64,000 bases of DNA, taken from contig NZ_VIVK01000001.1 of NCBI RefSeq assembly GCF_007828865.1, positions 4,092,001 to 4,156,000 of the forward strand. Reading direction: 5' to 3'. This document shows positions 22,424 to 30,737 of the stretch, one piece after another (positions within the stretch are counted from its first letter, which is position 1; each line of letters opens with the position of its first letter). The position numbers were made by a program, and so were the translations under genes. Under the pieces are notes generated by a model. It searched no databases, was not told the origin of the DNA, and was given only the letters and a program-made list of their open reading frames with translations. This stretch comes from Kribbella amoyensis. Lineage in GTDB: Bacteria > Actinomycetota > Actinomycetes > Propionibacteriales > Kribbellaceae.

Positions 22424-24786
22424 GTCGCCATCACCTGCCCAGACGTTGCCGCGGGCATCGTTTCCTCGGCCGGTGCGGCGGGGCCGGTCGGCGGCAGCGA
22501 GATCTTGAAGTCGCTGATCACGCCGCCGAGGTACTCGTAGCCGGTGAGCGACGGTCCCCAGGCGTTCCCGTCCCACCACTTGTGGTAGAGCGCGGAGTCG
22601 GTGCCGACCACGAAGACGTCCAGCCGATCGCTGTCCCAGGAACTGACCCGCGGCTCGTCGACGCAGATGCCGCCGAGCGACTCCCAGCCGGACCAGGCGT
22701 TCCCGTCCCACGCCTGGTGCCAGAGTGCGGAGTCCGTGCCGAGCACGAACACGTCGAGCCGGTTCTCGCCCCACGACACCACGGTCGGTGTGGTCGTGCA
22801 GATGCCGCCGAGCGACTCCCAGCCGGACCAGGCGTTGCCGTCCCACCACTTGTGCCAGAGCGCGGAGTCCGTCCCGACGACGAACAGGTCCAGCCGGTTC
22901 TCGCCCCACGCGACCACCCGCGGCGGGCTCGCGCAGATCCCGCCGAGCGACTCGTACCCGGACCAGCCGGATCCGTCGTACCACTTGTGCCAGACGGCGT
23001 TGTCGGTCCCGAGCACGAAGGCGTCGAGCCGGCTCTCACCCCACGACACCACCTCGGGTGGGCTCATGCAGATCCCGCCGAGGTACTCGTAGCCGGTGAC
23101 GGACGGTCCCCAGGCGTTCCCGTCCCACCACTTGTGGTAGAGCGCGCGGTCCGTGCCGAGCACGAACACGTCGAGCCGGTTCTCGCCCCACGTCGCCACC
23201 CGCGGCGGGCTCATGCAGATCCCGCCCATGTACTCGTAGCCGGTGACGGACGGTCCCCAGGCGTTCCCGTCCCACCACTTGTGATAGAGCGCGCGGTCGG
23301 TCCCGAGCACGAAGGCGTCGAGCCGGTCCTCGCCCCAGGCGGCCACTTCCGGGGCACTCATGCAGACACCTCCCATGTATTCGTAGTCGGTGACGGACGG
23401 TCCCCAGGCGGACCCGTCCCACCACTTGTGGTACATCGCGCGGTCCGTGCCGAGCACGAACGTGTCCAGTCGATCGGCGCCCCAGGCAACCACCGGGCCG
23501 GCCGGTTCGGGCGTCCCGGCGCCGGCCGAACCGGCGATCAGTGGCGACCGCACGGTGTCCAGGCAGGCCGCCATCCGGGCCACCTGGTCGGTCGTGAACA
23601 TCACCATGCCGCGGTCGTCGGTGTAGTCCATGTAGTTGACGAACAGGTCCCCGTTCGGCCCGTTGTTGCAGGTCACGTGCGGGAACGCCGGCACCCCGAA
23701 GTTCGGGCCGGCCTGGTTCGGGGTGTCGGCGACCTCGTCGCTGCCGGAGCAGCCGGTGCCGTCGTCGCCCCAGATGTGGAACAGGTTCAGGTAGTGCCCG
23801 ACCTCGTGGGTGGTGGTCCGGCCGAGGTCGAACGGCGCCGCCGCGGTCCCGTTCGTGCCGAAGCCGGAGTGCAGGATCACCACGCCGTCGGTGTTCGCCG
23901 GGCCGCCGGGGAACTGCGCGTACCCGAGCAGGCCGCCGCCGAGCTGGCAGACCCAGACGTTCAGGTACCGGTCGGTCGGCCACGGGTCCACGCCGCCGGT
24001 CGCCGAGGACTTCACCGCATCGTCGGTACTGAACGAGGTCTTCGTGGTCTGGGTCCGGGTGATCCCGTTCGTCGGGTTGCCGTTCGGGTCCTCGGTCGCC
24101 AGGAAGAACTCGATCCGTCCGTCCGCGACCAGCCCGCTGTACGGCGCGGGGGTGAAGCCGATGTCGGTGTTGGCGGCCCGGAAGTCCCGGTTCAGGACGG
24201 CGAGCTGGCTGTCGATCTGGGCCTGCGAGATGTTCTGCGCGGCGGTGTTGAAGACGACGTGCACGACGACCGGGATCCGCGCGATCCCGGGGAACCGCTG
24301 CTCACCGGTGACGTACTGCGTGGTCGCGTTCTCCAGCGCCGACCGTGCCGCGGCGTACCCGGGCTCGGTCGACAGCAGCCGGCGGTGGACGTCCATCACG
24401 CCACAGTTGCGCCTCGTCGGCTGGTCCGCGGCGCCACCGTCACCGCCGTCGCCGGACCGGCCGCCGCCACCCGATCCGCCGGATCCTCCACCGCCGGTTC
24501 CCGGGCCACCGGACATCCCCGCGCCACCCGGCATCCCGGACTCGGCCCGGCCCGCCGATCCGGTCATTCCCATCGCGGGACCGGTCGACTCCGCGGTCAT
24601 CCGGGTCTCGGCCGGACTGCCCGGACTCCCGTTCGCCGACATCCCGCGCGCCGGCATCCCACCGGACTCGCGGCCCGCCGGCATTCCGCCCGCCGCCGTC
24701 GGACCGGACATCGCCTCGCCCGGCATCCCCGGCATCCGGTCCTCCGGCCGGTGCCTGTCCGCTCGCCCGTTCGCCTTCCTCGGCAT
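22420..24786 (-). CDS. M43-type (pappalysin/cytophagalysin) metalloprotease with a seven-bladed lectin-like propeller
   Basis: The 788-residue protein has four parts. Residues 18-92 are rich in Met, Gly, Pro and Ser (11 Met in 75 residues), and 93-120 are almost all Gly and Ser. Residues 170-415 are an M43 catalytic domain with the zinc motif [11 protein letters not shown] (His327, Glu328, His331, His337) and Met-turn NYMDY. Residues 431-759 hold seven blades of 46-50 residues, each WGxxRLDxFVxGTDxAxxHKWWDG. This matches PLL-type fucose-binding seven-bladed propellers. A 29-residue tail ends the protein. No Sec or Tat signal is visible from this ATG, which follows GGGGGAGAA closely; the start or the export route is unclear. 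It heads the operon with the small protein and M28. Confidence 0.88.
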   Translation of the reverse strand: MPRKANGRADRHRPEDRMPGMPGEAMSGPTAAGGMPAGRESGGMPARGMSANGSPGSPAETRMTAESTGPAMGMTGSAGRAESGMPGGAGMSGGPGTGGGGSGGSGGGGRSGDGGDGGAADQPTRRNCGVMDVHRRLLSTEPGYAAARSALENATTQYVTGEQRFPGIARIPVVVHVVFNTAAQNISQAQIDSQLAVLNRDFRAANTDIGFTPAPYSGLVADGRIEFFLATEDPNGNPTNGITRTQTTKTSFSTDDAVKSSATGGVDPWPTDRYLNVWVCQLGGGLLGYAQFPGGPANTDGVVILHSGFGTNGTAAAPFDLGRTTTHEVGHYLNLFHIWGDDGTGCSGSDEVADTPNQAGPNFGVPAFPHVTCNNGPNGDLFVNYMDYTDDRGMVMFTTDQVARMAACLDTVRSPLIAGSAGAGTPEPAGPVVAWGADRLDTFVLGTDRAMYHKWWDGSAWGPSVTDYEYMGGVCMSAPEVAAWGEDRLDAFVLGTDRALYHKWWDGNAWGPSVTGYEYMGGICMSPPRVATWGENRLDVFVLGTDRALYHKWWDGNAWGPSVTGYEYLGGICMSPPEVVSWGESRLDAFVLGTDNAVWHKWYDGSGWSGYESLGGICASPPRVVAWGENRLDLFVVGTDSALWHKWWDGNAWSGWESLGGICTTTPTVVSWGENRLDVFVLGTDSALWHQAWDGNAWSGWESLGGICVDEPRVSSWDSDRLDVFVVGTDSALYHKWWDGNAWGPSLTGYEYLGGVISDFKISLPPTGPAAPAEETMPAATSGQVMAT
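22510..23496 (-). repeat. Seven tandem in-frame repeats encoding propeller blades
   Basis: Units of about 138-150 bp encode seven near-identical blades of the M43 protease. Units 2 and 3 differ at only a few residues, which implies recent duplication or gene conversion. An eighth, divergent copy sits at the 3' end of the neighbouring M28 gene. Confidence 0.9.
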
Positions 24787-25085
24787 TTCTCCCCCTTGCT
24801 CCGGGAGGGGCGCAGAGCAGGACGGAACCGGCCGCCGCGTCAGCGCGCGCGTCATCGGTTCCGGACCGGAACGCTTTCCCAGATCCCCCAGACCCACGTC
24901 TCAGCCGAAGGCGGACCGACCACCTTCCCCCACCGAACAGGCTGCCCCTGGTCACTGTTCGCTTCCACCTTGCTCCCGTCACCCGGGGTGCACAACCCCA
25001 CAGGTACCGGTAGTGACCACCACCGAGCACCCCGCCCGAGGTAGAAGAGTTGCTTGAACCACGAACCAGCGGCGGCGGTGTCGGT
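24787..25085. other. Non-coding upstream region of the propeller-protease operon
   Basis: About 300 bp separate the M43 protease start from the GNAT stop; both genes are on the reverse strand. It should hold the protease operon promoter. I see no confident -10 box, palindrome or small gene. Open frames crossing it lack family sequence. Confidence 0.4.
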
Positions 25086-26072
25086 TCAGAGGGTTCGCTG
25101 GAGGGCGACCCGGCGGTCGGAGGGGGTGAAGCCGAGGTGTTCGTTGACGCGGATCATCGGGCCGTTCTCGGGGGCGTTCCAGGTGTGCACGATCGCCGGC
25201 TCGGTGAGGTCAGCCTGGAGGGAGCGGAGGTTGGGGATCTTGACGGCCATACCGAGCCGGTGGCCGCGGTGCTCCGGGCGGACGAAGGTGTCGTACTGGT
25301 AGAGGCGCTCGCGGTTCGCGGTCGAACCACCCAGCTGCGTGTACGCCGCCAGCCTGCCGTCCCCGTCGACCGCGACCGTGGTGTGGCAGAACCGGCCCTG
25401 CGCGATCCGCCGCGCCTCGGCCTCGCGGATCCGCTCGGGCGTCCAGCGCATCTCCTCGAGCCCGCGCTCGCCCTGCGGTACGTCGTTGCTCATCGCCCGG
25501 TGCGCGTCCGCGAACTCCGCCAGCCACTCGTCGGGCGTATGCTCCCGCCACTGCACCAGCTCGTACCCCGTGACCGGCCGGTCCAGCTTGCCGATCGCCT
25601 CGTCCGACAGCGGCAGCCGGAGTACCTGGTGCAGCTCCTCGTGGGTCCGGACGAACCCGCGCGCCTCGGCGAACGCCGTACCGGAGCTCGTACCGTCGGC
25701 AGCGCCCGCGATCACGTTGGTGGACAGTCGCGTCCGCCCGTCCGCGCGCGCCTTGTCGACGATGACGTCCAGCAGCTTCGACGCCACGCCCTGCCGGCGG
25801 TACTGGGGAGCGACGACGATCTCGACGTCGAGGACATCCGTGTTCTCCTCCAGCCACCAGTCGAGCCACGCCATCCCGAGCCAGCTGTCCCCGTCGACCA
25901 GCCCGAGACCCTCGACCCGGACGTCGGAGTGCTCGGTGGCGAACATCACCTGCGCGTCCTCGCGGCTGAACCCCGCCGGGAACTCCTGCTCCGCCTGCCG
26001 GACCTCCTCCCGCAACCGGAAGTACCGCTCGAAGATCGCGTTGTCCCGGCCGTCTACTCTCAAGATCTCCAC
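25086..26072 (-). CDS. Tandem-domain GNAT N-acetyltransferase
   Basis: The 328-residue protein has two GNAT folds. The first carries the acetyl-CoA motif VVAPQYRRQGVASKLL (about residues 86-101), the second VRPEHRGHRLGMAVK (about 264-278). The organisation resembles MshD-like and other two-domain actinobacterial acetyltransferases. The substrate cannot be told. The GTG start follows TAGGGT by six bases on the reverse strand, so it is probably leaderless. It is divergent from the S8 protease gene across 102 bp. Confidence 0.85.
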   Translation of the reverse strand: MEILRVDGRDNAIFERYFRLREEVRQAEQEFPAGFSREDAQVMFATEHSDVRVEGLGLVDGDSWLGMAWLDWWLEENTDVLDVEIVVAPQYRRQGVASKLLDVIVDKARADGRTRLSTNVIAGAADGTSSGTAFAEARGFVRTHEELHQVLRLPLSDEAIGKLDRPVTGYELVQWREHTPDEWLAEFADAHRAMSNDVPQGERGLEEMRWTPERIREAEARRIAQGRFCHTTVAVDGDGRLAAYTQLGGSTANRERLYQYDTFVRPEHRGHRLGMAVKIPNLRSLQADLTEPAIVHTWNAPENGPMIRVNEHLGFTPSDRRVALQRTL

Positions 26073-26078
26073 CGCGCG

Positions 26079-26084
26079 ACCCTA
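26079..26084 (-). promoter_or_regulatory. -10 box for a leaderless GNAT transcript
   Basis: TAGGGT on the reverse strand is six bases from the GTG at 26072. There is no ribosome-binding site. The spacing equals that of other leaderless candidates in the window. Confidence 0.5.
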
Positions 26085-26174
26085 TGCGGCTGGATCCTCG
26101 CCCTTCCACCGGGTTTCCCCGTGGCTGCCCCAGCTGGGTGAAATGCACGGCCGGAGCCGGACACGTACGGGAGT

Positions 26175-28727
26175 GTGACGACAACGAAGGGGTCTCCCCT
26201 GCGGAAGAGACGACTGGCGGCCGGGTTGTTGCTGATGGCATCGCTCCTCGCGGTGCCGCTACCCACCCAGGCCGCCCAGCCTGTACCCGAGAGCCGGCAG
26301 ATCACCTTGATCACCGGGGATCAGGTGGTCCTGGAAGGCGGTGACTCCGACCGGCTCTCGATCCTTCCGGGACCTGGACGCGAGCAGATCTCGTTCGAGG
26401 CCCGGCGGACCGCAGGGGAGTGGACGGTGATCCCGTCCGACGTCCGCGCCGAACTCCGCAACGGCCGGCTCGACCGGCGGCTGTTCGACCTGGAGATGCT
26501 GCTGCGGGACGGGTACGACGATTCCCGGCGCGCCGACATCCCGGTGATCGTGACCGGCGCCTCGGTGCAGAGCCGAGACGCGAAGGCGATCCGCGATCTC
26601 GGTGCTTCGACCGCGCTGGTCGTACCGAAGTCGAAGGCCAAGGGTGTGCTCACCGAGCTCCTCGGTGAGAAGACCGGGCGCGACGCCGGCGGCAGCAAGA
26701 TCTGGCTGGATCGGAAGTTGCGCACGACATTGGACAAGAGCGTCCCGCAGATCGGCGCACCGGCCGCGTGGCAGGCGGGGTACACGGGTCGTGGGGTGAA
26801 GGTCGCCGTCCTCGACAGCGGGATCGACGACAAGCACCCCGACCTGACCGGCCAGGTGATCGCCCGGCAGAACTTCACCACCGACCCGGCCACCGACGTC
26901 GCGGGCCACGGTACGCACGTCGCCTCGACGATCGCGGGCAAGGGCACCGACGGGTACCGCGGGGTCGCGCCGGACGCCAAGCTCCTCGACGGCAAGGTCT
27001 GCGACGACGTCGGCGACTGCAACGAGTCGAACGTGCTGGCCGGGATCGAATGGGCCGTCCAGCACCGCGCCCAGGTGGTGAACCTCAGCCTCGGCGGCGA
27101 TCCGACCGACGGGACCGACCCGGTCGAGGACGCGATGGAGCGCTACGGCAACGACGTCCTCTTCGTCGTTGCTGCTGGCAATCAGTCCGGCGATGGGACG
27201 ATCGGTTCGCCGGGGACGGCGTCGGCCGCCCTCACCGTCGGCGCCGTCGATCGGGACGAGAACCTGGCCGACTTCTCCTCCCAGGGCCCGGCGCACGGAG
27301 GCGCGATCAAGCCCGACGTCACCGCGCCCGGCGTCGGGATCGTCGCGGCGCGCTCGGGCGCGTCCCAGCCGCAGGAGCCGGTGGGCGACAACTACGCGCG
27401 GATGTCGGGCACCTCGATGGCGACGCCCCATGTCGCCGGCGCGGCCGCGTTGCTGGCTCAACAGCACGCCGGTTGGAAGGCGCCCGAACTGAAGAGCGCG
27501 CTGACGTCAGCCGCCCAGGCCAACCCCGCGCTCACGGCGTACCAGCAAGGCGCCGGCCGCGTCGACGTGGCACGGGCGATCAAGCAGGTCGTGCAGGCGA
27601 AGACGGTCAGCCTGGCGTTCGGTACGGCGATCTGGCCGCACGCCGATGACAGGCCGGTCACTCGGGAGGCCGTGTTCCGCAACCTCGGTACGGCCTCGGT
27701 GACGCTCGACCTCAAGTCCGAGCTGACGATCGCGGGCAAGGCCGCCCCGGCGTCGGCGCTCAAGCTGAGCGCGGACCGGTTGACCGTCCCGGCGGGCGGC
27801 GAAGCGTCGGTCCAGGTGGTCTCCGACACCACCCACTCCGGCCCGGACGGCGTGTACTCGGGGCGCATCACGGCGACCACCGGGGAGCAGCAGATCGTCG
27901 TACCGCTGGTCGTGGACAAGGAGGTCGAGAGCTACGACGTCGCGCTGAAAACCCTGGACGAGAACGGTGAACCGGCAGCGCGGAACCGCACGTTCGTCTC
28001 GTTCACGAACCTGACGGACGGCGAATCGGAAGGTGGCGTCACCCCGACGACCAGGCTGCCGCGCGGGAAGTACTTGCTGGACGCGACGATGTTCGGCGCC
28101 GAGGGACAGCACTATCGCCTCGTGCAGCCGGAGTTCGTGGTCACGGGGAACAGGTCGGTAGTCGTCGACGCCAGGAAGACGGAGCCGGTCAAGGTGTCCG
28201 TCCCGCGCAAGGACGCCAGCGGCTTCGTCGCGTTCTTCGGCTACGAACGCAGGCTCGCGGACGGCGGGTCGATCAAGACGTTCAACCTCCAACCCAAGAT
28301 CGAGAAGCTTTCTCTGGGGAGGATCGGCGGTCCGGTGCCGCCGAAGGACTTCACCGCCTTCGTGGTCTCCTACCTGGGCCGCGTGGGCGAGGACGGCACG
28401 CTGGCGGGCAGCCCGTACGTCTACGGCCTGGTCGACACGAGCCCGGGCCGCTTCTTCGACGGCCTCGACCGCAAGGTGCAGTCCGACCGCCAACTCGCCC
28501 ACGTAGTTGCCAAGTACAACGGCCCGCCGGACGTCGAAACCAGCTGGCGCCTGGCAACCCGCGACACCATGCCTATCGGCGTCTCGGTCCGACTCCCCAC
28601 CAAGCTCGACCAGTACCTCGAACCGCGCACCCCCTGGCAACAAGCCTTCGCCGACCAAACCAACCCACCGAGAACCTATCCGGCAGGCCGAACCACCGAA
28701 GAAGCCTTTAACTACAAAGAAGGTTGA
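26175..28727 (+). CDS. Secreted S8 (subtilisin-family) serine protease
   Basis: The 850-residue protein has an N-terminal signal peptide (basic KRRLAAG, hydrophobic core, cleavage near PTQAAQP at about 34). A propeptide follows to about 190. The peptidase domain has catalytic Asp214 (VAVLDSGIDD), His245 (GHGTHVAS), oxyanion Asn336 (AAGNQSG) and Ser414 (GTSMATPHVAG). About 400 C-terminal residues form beta-rich accessory domains. It resembles large actinomycete secreted subtilases that feed on protein. The GTG has only a weak ribosome site (GGGAG), so the exact start is uncertain. It is convergent with pheA; the 104-bp gap has no obvious perfect hairpin. Confidence 0.93.
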   Translation: MTTTKGSPLRKRRLAAGLLLMASLLAVPLPTQAAQPVPESRQITLITGDQVVLEGGDSDRLSILPGPGREQISFEARRTAGEWTVIPSDVRAELRNGRLDRRLFDLEMLLRDGYDDSRRADIPVIVTGASVQSRDAKAIRDLGASTALVVPKSKAKGVLTELLGEKTGRDAGGSKIWLDRKLRTTLDKSVPQIGAPAAWQAGYTGRGVKVAVLDSGIDDKHPDLTGQVIARQNFTTDPATDVAGHGTHVASTIAGKGTDGYRGVAPDAKLLDGKVCDDVGDCNESNVLAGIEWAVQHRAQVVNLSLGGDPTDGTDPVEDAMERYGNDVLFVVAAGNQSGDGTIGSPGTASAALTVGAVDRDENLADFSSQGPAHGGAIKPDVTAPGVGIVAARSGASQPQEPVGDNYARMSGTSMATPHVAGAAALLAQQHAGWKAPELKSALTSAAQANPALTAYQQGAGRVDVARAIKQVVQAKTVSLAFGTAIWPHADDRPVTREAVFRNLGTASVTLDLKSELTIAGKAAPASALKLSADRLTVPAGGEASVQVVSDTTHSGPDGVYSGRITATTGEQQIVVPLVVDKEVESYDVALKTLDENGEPAARNRTFVSFTNLTDGESEGGVTPTTRLPRGKYLLDATMFGAEGQHYRLVQPEFVVTGNRSVVVDARKTEPVKVSVPRKDASGFVAFFGYERRLADGGSIKTFNLQPKIEKLSLGRIGGPVPPKDFTAFVVSYLGRVGEDGTLAGSPYVYGLVDTSPGRFFDGLDRKVQSDRQLAHVVAKYNGPPDVETSWRLATRDTMPIGVSVRLPTKLDQYLEPRTPWQQAFADQTNPPRTYPAGRTTEEAFNYKEG

Positions 28728-28831
28728 TGAGCAGCTGCCACCTGAGCTCCGCTTTCGTCGGCCGAAGGCGCCGCGTCGCCCGCCGGACAGCCGCCGGCTG
28801 AGCGACTACCTCCTGTTCGAATGCACCGAAC

Positions 28832-29710
28832 TCAGTGGTGGGGCCGGAGGGCGCGGTTGGCGGCTGGCTCGGCGATCTGGGCTCGGAAGGGGTGGGCCGG
28901 ATAGACGCCCAGGAGCCTCACCTCGACCGAGAAGAAGGCCAGCTCTTCCAGCGCCAGCGCGACGTTCGGGTCTTCCGGATGACCTTCGATGTCGGCGTAG
29001 AACTGGGTGGCGAAGAAGGTGCCGCCGAGTTGGTAGCTCTCCAGCTTCGTCATGTTGACGTTGTTGGTCGCGAAACCGCCCAGCGCCTTGTACAGCGCGG
29101 CCGACACGTTGCGGACGCGGTACACGAAGCTGGTGATGACCGGACCCGCGTCCACCGGTGGGACTTCCGGCTCGCGGGACAGCACCAGGAAGCGGGTCGT
29201 GTTGTGGTGCTCGTCCTCCACGTCGGACGCGAGGATGTCCAGGCCGTACAGCTGCGCCGCGCCTCGCGGAGACAACGCGGCGACCGTCGGGTCTTGGAGT
29301 TCGGCGACTTCGCGGGCGGCGCCGGCGGTGTCGTCGGCGACCACCGTGGACCAGCCGTGTTCGCGAATGACCTTGCGGCACTGGCCGAGGGCGTGGACGT
29401 GGGAGCGGACGGTGCGGATCGAGTCCAGGGTCGCACCCGGAACCGCCATCAGCTGGAAGTGGATCGGGAGGAAGTGCTCGCCGATGATGTGCAGGCCGGA
29501 CTCGGGCAGCAGGTGGTGGATGTCGGCGACGCGACCGGCGATGGAGTTGTCCACCGGGATCATCGCGAGCCCGGCCGCGCCCGAACTCACCGCCTCGAGT
29601 GCGTCCTCGAACGTCGTGCAGGGCAACTGCTCGCGGTCGGGGAACATCTCCGTACAAGCCATCGCCGAATTCGCGCCTGGCTCACCTTGATAAGCGATCG
29701 GTCCGTCCAC
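28832..29710 (-). CDS. pheA: Prephenate dehydratase of the alphaproteobacterial type
   Basis: PheA converts prephenate to phenylpyruvate in phenylalanine synthesis. The 292-residue protein has a catalytic domain (IAYQGEPGANS at 5-15; NTTRFLVL near 170, the conserved TRF motif) and a C-terminal ACT domain. The ACT domain reads TKLESYQLGGTF and ATQFYADIEGHPED, as in alphaproteobacterial enzymes, rather than the ESRP text of mycobacterial and streptomycete PheA. This suggests acquisition by transfer or an alternate actinobacterial lineage. The GTG start has GGGAG close upstream. It lies 39 nt downstream of the acyltransferase gene on the same strand. Confidence 0.92.
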   Translation of the reverse strand: MDGPIAYQGEPGANSAMACTEMFPDREQLPCTTFEDALEAVSSGAAGLAMIPVDNSIAGRVADIHHLLPESGLHIIGEHFLPIHFQLMAVPGATLDSIRTVRSHVHALGQCRKVIREHGWSTVVADDTAGAAREVAELQDPTVAALSPRGAAQLYGLDILASDVEDEHHNTTRFLVLSREPEVPPVDAGPVITSFVYRVRNVSAALYKALGGFATNNVNMTKLESYQLGGTFFATQFYADIEGHPEDPNVALALEELAFFSVEVRLLGVYPAHPFRAQIAEPAANRALRPHH

Positions 29711-29749
29711 GATCTCCCAGCCTACGCCCCGCCCGTCTCACAGCACGGA

Positions 29750-30553
29750 TCAGGTGTCCGACTTGCGGACCTTCTTCGGGGCGCCGGTGACCGCGCGGCC
29801 CTCGAGTTGCTTGGCCTTGGTGGCGTAGAGGTCGACGTACTCCTGGCCGGACAGCTCCATGATCTTGTACATGATCTCGTCGGTGACGGCGCGCAGGATC
29901 AGCCGGTCACCCTCCATTCCCTCGTACCGGGAGAAGTCCAGCGGCTCGCCGAACTTGACCACCGGGGACGCCAGCGACGCGACCACCTTGCCGGGCGGGG
30001 CGACCTTGTCGGTGCCGATCACGCCGCACGGGATCACCGGGACCTTCGCCTCCAGCGCGAGCCGGGCGACGCCGGTACGGCCCTTGTACAGCTTGCCGTC
30101 GTGGGAGCGGGTGCCCTCGGGGTAGATGCCGAACAGCTCACCGCGTTCGAGCACCTTCATCCCGGCCCGCATCGCGCCCTCGGACGCCGACCCGCCGGAC
30201 CGGTCGATCGGGACCTGGCCGGTGCCCTTGAAGAAGCCGCGCTGGAACCGGCCCTTGATCCCGGCACCGGTGAAGTAGTCGGACTTCGCGACGAAGGTGA
30301 CCCGGCGGCGCAGGACCAGCGGCATGAAGATCCAGTCCGCGTACGACAGGTGGTTGCTGGCGATGATCGCCGGCCCCTGGACCGGGACGTGCTCGGCGCC
30401 TTCGACGACAGGCCGGAAGAGGCGCTTGACCGGCGGGCCGATCAGCACGTTCTTCAGCACCCAGTAGATGCCCTTGCCGTCCCCGTCACCGGCGTCGTCG
30501 ACCGGTGGGCTCCGGTCCGGCTCGGGCCGCGGCGACTGCGCCGGTTGCGTCAT
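29750..30553 (-). CDS. 1-acyl-sn-glycerol-3-phosphate acyltransferase (PlsC family)
   Basis: PlsC-type enzymes acylate lysophosphatidate in phospholipid synthesis. The 267-residue protein has the catalytic NHLSYAD motif near residues 67-73 (NHx4D), GTGQVPIDR near 110, EGTRS near 146-150 and a PVIPCGVIGT block. The first 30 residues are a Pro/Asp-rich hydrophilic tail and the last 20 are basic. GAGGAAAGGA before the ATG is a strong ribosome site. It precedes pheA. The head-group or lysolipid substrate is not certain from sequence. Confidence 0.9.
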   Translation of the reverse strand: MTQPAQSPRPEPDRSPPVDDAGDGDGKGIYWVLKNVLIGPPVKRLFRPVVEGAEHVPVQGPAIIASNHLSYADWIFMPLVLRRRVTFVAKSDYFTGAGIKGRFQRGFFKGTGQVPIDRSGGSASEGAMRAGMKVLERGELFGIYPEGTRSHDGKLYKGRTGVARLALEAKVPVIPCGVIGTDKVAPPGKVVASLASPVVKFGEPLDFSRYEGMEGDRLILRAVTDEIMYKIMELSGQEYVDLYATKAKQLEGRAVTGAPKKVRKSDT

Positions 30554-30737
30554 CGATGTCCTTTCCTCACGAACCCCCGACCCCTCATGATGCCGTACCG
30601 CGCCGCCCGCGCGCGCCGACCGTGGCGAAGTCGGCGCGCGGGAACGCCTGACAATCCCGGCGCCGGGTTCGTAGGCTTCTCACGGCGGGCCCGTCCGGGC
30701 TCACGGGGCGCCGGGGACGGTGGGGAGGCGCGGGGCT

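Noticed and set aside
22582-25044. Forward open frame of about 820 codons opposite the M43 protease
   Set aside because: Its internal repeats only reflect the propeller repeats on the other strand, and no family is seen.
28728-28831. Terminator between the convergent S8 protease and pheA genes
   Set aside because: I searched for a hairpin, but only short GC-rich direct repeats are visible, so none is called.
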